Shown: piece after piece, positions 45,871 through 45,946 of the stretch
How the letters are laid out: every line of letters starts with the position of its first letter
Numbering within the stretch: the stretch's first letter is position 1
Source of the DNA: an uncultured Synechococcaceae cyanobacterium
GTDB taxonomy: Bacteria; Cyanobacteriota; Cyanobacteriia; PCC-6307; Cyanobiaceae
Assembly (NCBI GenBank): GCA_902573335.1
Contig: CACGJI010000002.1
Span: forward strand, 1 to 45,946
Length of the DNA stretch: 45,946 nt
Reading direction: 5' to 3'
Position numbers and translations under genes: made by a program
Notes under the pieces: model-generated
Seen by the model: the letters and a program-made list of their open reading frames with translations, nothing else
The model's database searches: none
What the model was told of the DNA's origin: nothing

Positions 45871-45946
45871 ATCCATAAACTAAATTCTCTTCAAATCCAC
45901 TAGGTTTTGCTCTAGATCCAATATCTTTATAAAAATTTTTACCGGC
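45866..45946 (-). pseudogene. rub: Fragment of rubredoxin (RubA) C-terminal region, joined to ndhC
   Basis: From the right edge the minus strand reads 27 codons [27 protein letters not shown]. This matches the segment just after the CPVC knuckle of cyanobacterial membrane-linked rubredoxin (..IG..PSGFxENxxYGFGVN), which helps assemble photosystem I or II. The final membrane helix is missing, and the frame breaks into ndhC. In cyanobacteria rub and ndhC are usually divergent, so finding both on one strand indicates an inversion join. The match is from memory, over a short stretch. Confidence 0.8.

Noticed and set aside
45649-45946. Simple frameshift in ndhC near 45876
   Set aside because: The shifted frame upstream does not read as an NdhC N-terminus; it reads as rubredoxin ([13 protein letters not shown]), so a join explains it better than an indel.

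Overview
This window reads as high-light-adapted Prochlorococcus or a very close relative. It is strongly AT-rich and very compact. It carries cyanobacterial photosystem genes (psaA, psaB, psaI, psaL, psbK), chlD, ndhCKJ, cyanobacteria-only families (DUF3155, DUF3181), the long cyanobacterial form of IspH, and an ammonium transporter with an NtcA-type promoter. Almost every gene is housekeeping. I see no prophage, CRISPR array, insertion sequence or rRNA.

Layout. (1) 1-9.93 kb: 3' part of psaA, psaB with a strong terminator, a membrane-linked glycosyltransferase, a small HEAT-like membrane protein, psaI-psaL, an NlpC/P60 peptidase divergent from a serine hydrolase, an unusual serine-recombinase-like gene followed by a 70-aa ORF, and lipA, which is cut off. 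(2) 9.91-20.46 kb: glyA (also cut off), tRNA-Arg, two small cyanobacterial genes, murJ, sfsA, amt1, ispH, a DoxX protein, purH, an esterase and a DUF3155 gene. (3) 20.5-34.4 kb: a Hik2-like sensor kinase, cobS, tgt-psbK, a Gfo/Idh oxidoreductase, a CNNM/CorC protein, a CAU tRNA, pyrE, a YgfZ-like protein, a TM0106-type nuclease, a phosphohexomutase with rdgB, a carotenoid oxygenase, hisB and fabI. (4) 34.5-45.95 kb: a redoxin, a DegT aminotransferase, photolyase-NUDIX-folK, chlD, an Mla-type ABC pair, yvcK, and ndhCKJ.

The strongest observations are two probable chimeric or rearranged joins. At about 9.93 kb, lipA and glyA run into each other and both lose their C-termini. At the right edge (about 45.87 kb) the N-terminal part of ndhC is replaced by the C-terminal coding part of rubredoxin on the same strand, although rub is normally divergent from ndhC. 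Loss of both partners at the first join and inversion at the second, next to an apparent contig end, look more like amplification or assembly chimeras (for example from a single-cell genome) than evolved gene structures. A natural rearrangement cannot be excluded from the sequence alone.

Other points of biological interest are a serine recombinase homologue whose catalytic Ser is Thr, a possible folded RNA element between the DUF3155 and kinase genes, a textbook NtcA promoter at amt1, and extreme packing of convergent genes, four pairs of which share exactly four bases across their stop codons. I found no clear new multi-gene system. The recombinase-like gene with its 70-aa partner is the best candidate for something undescribed.
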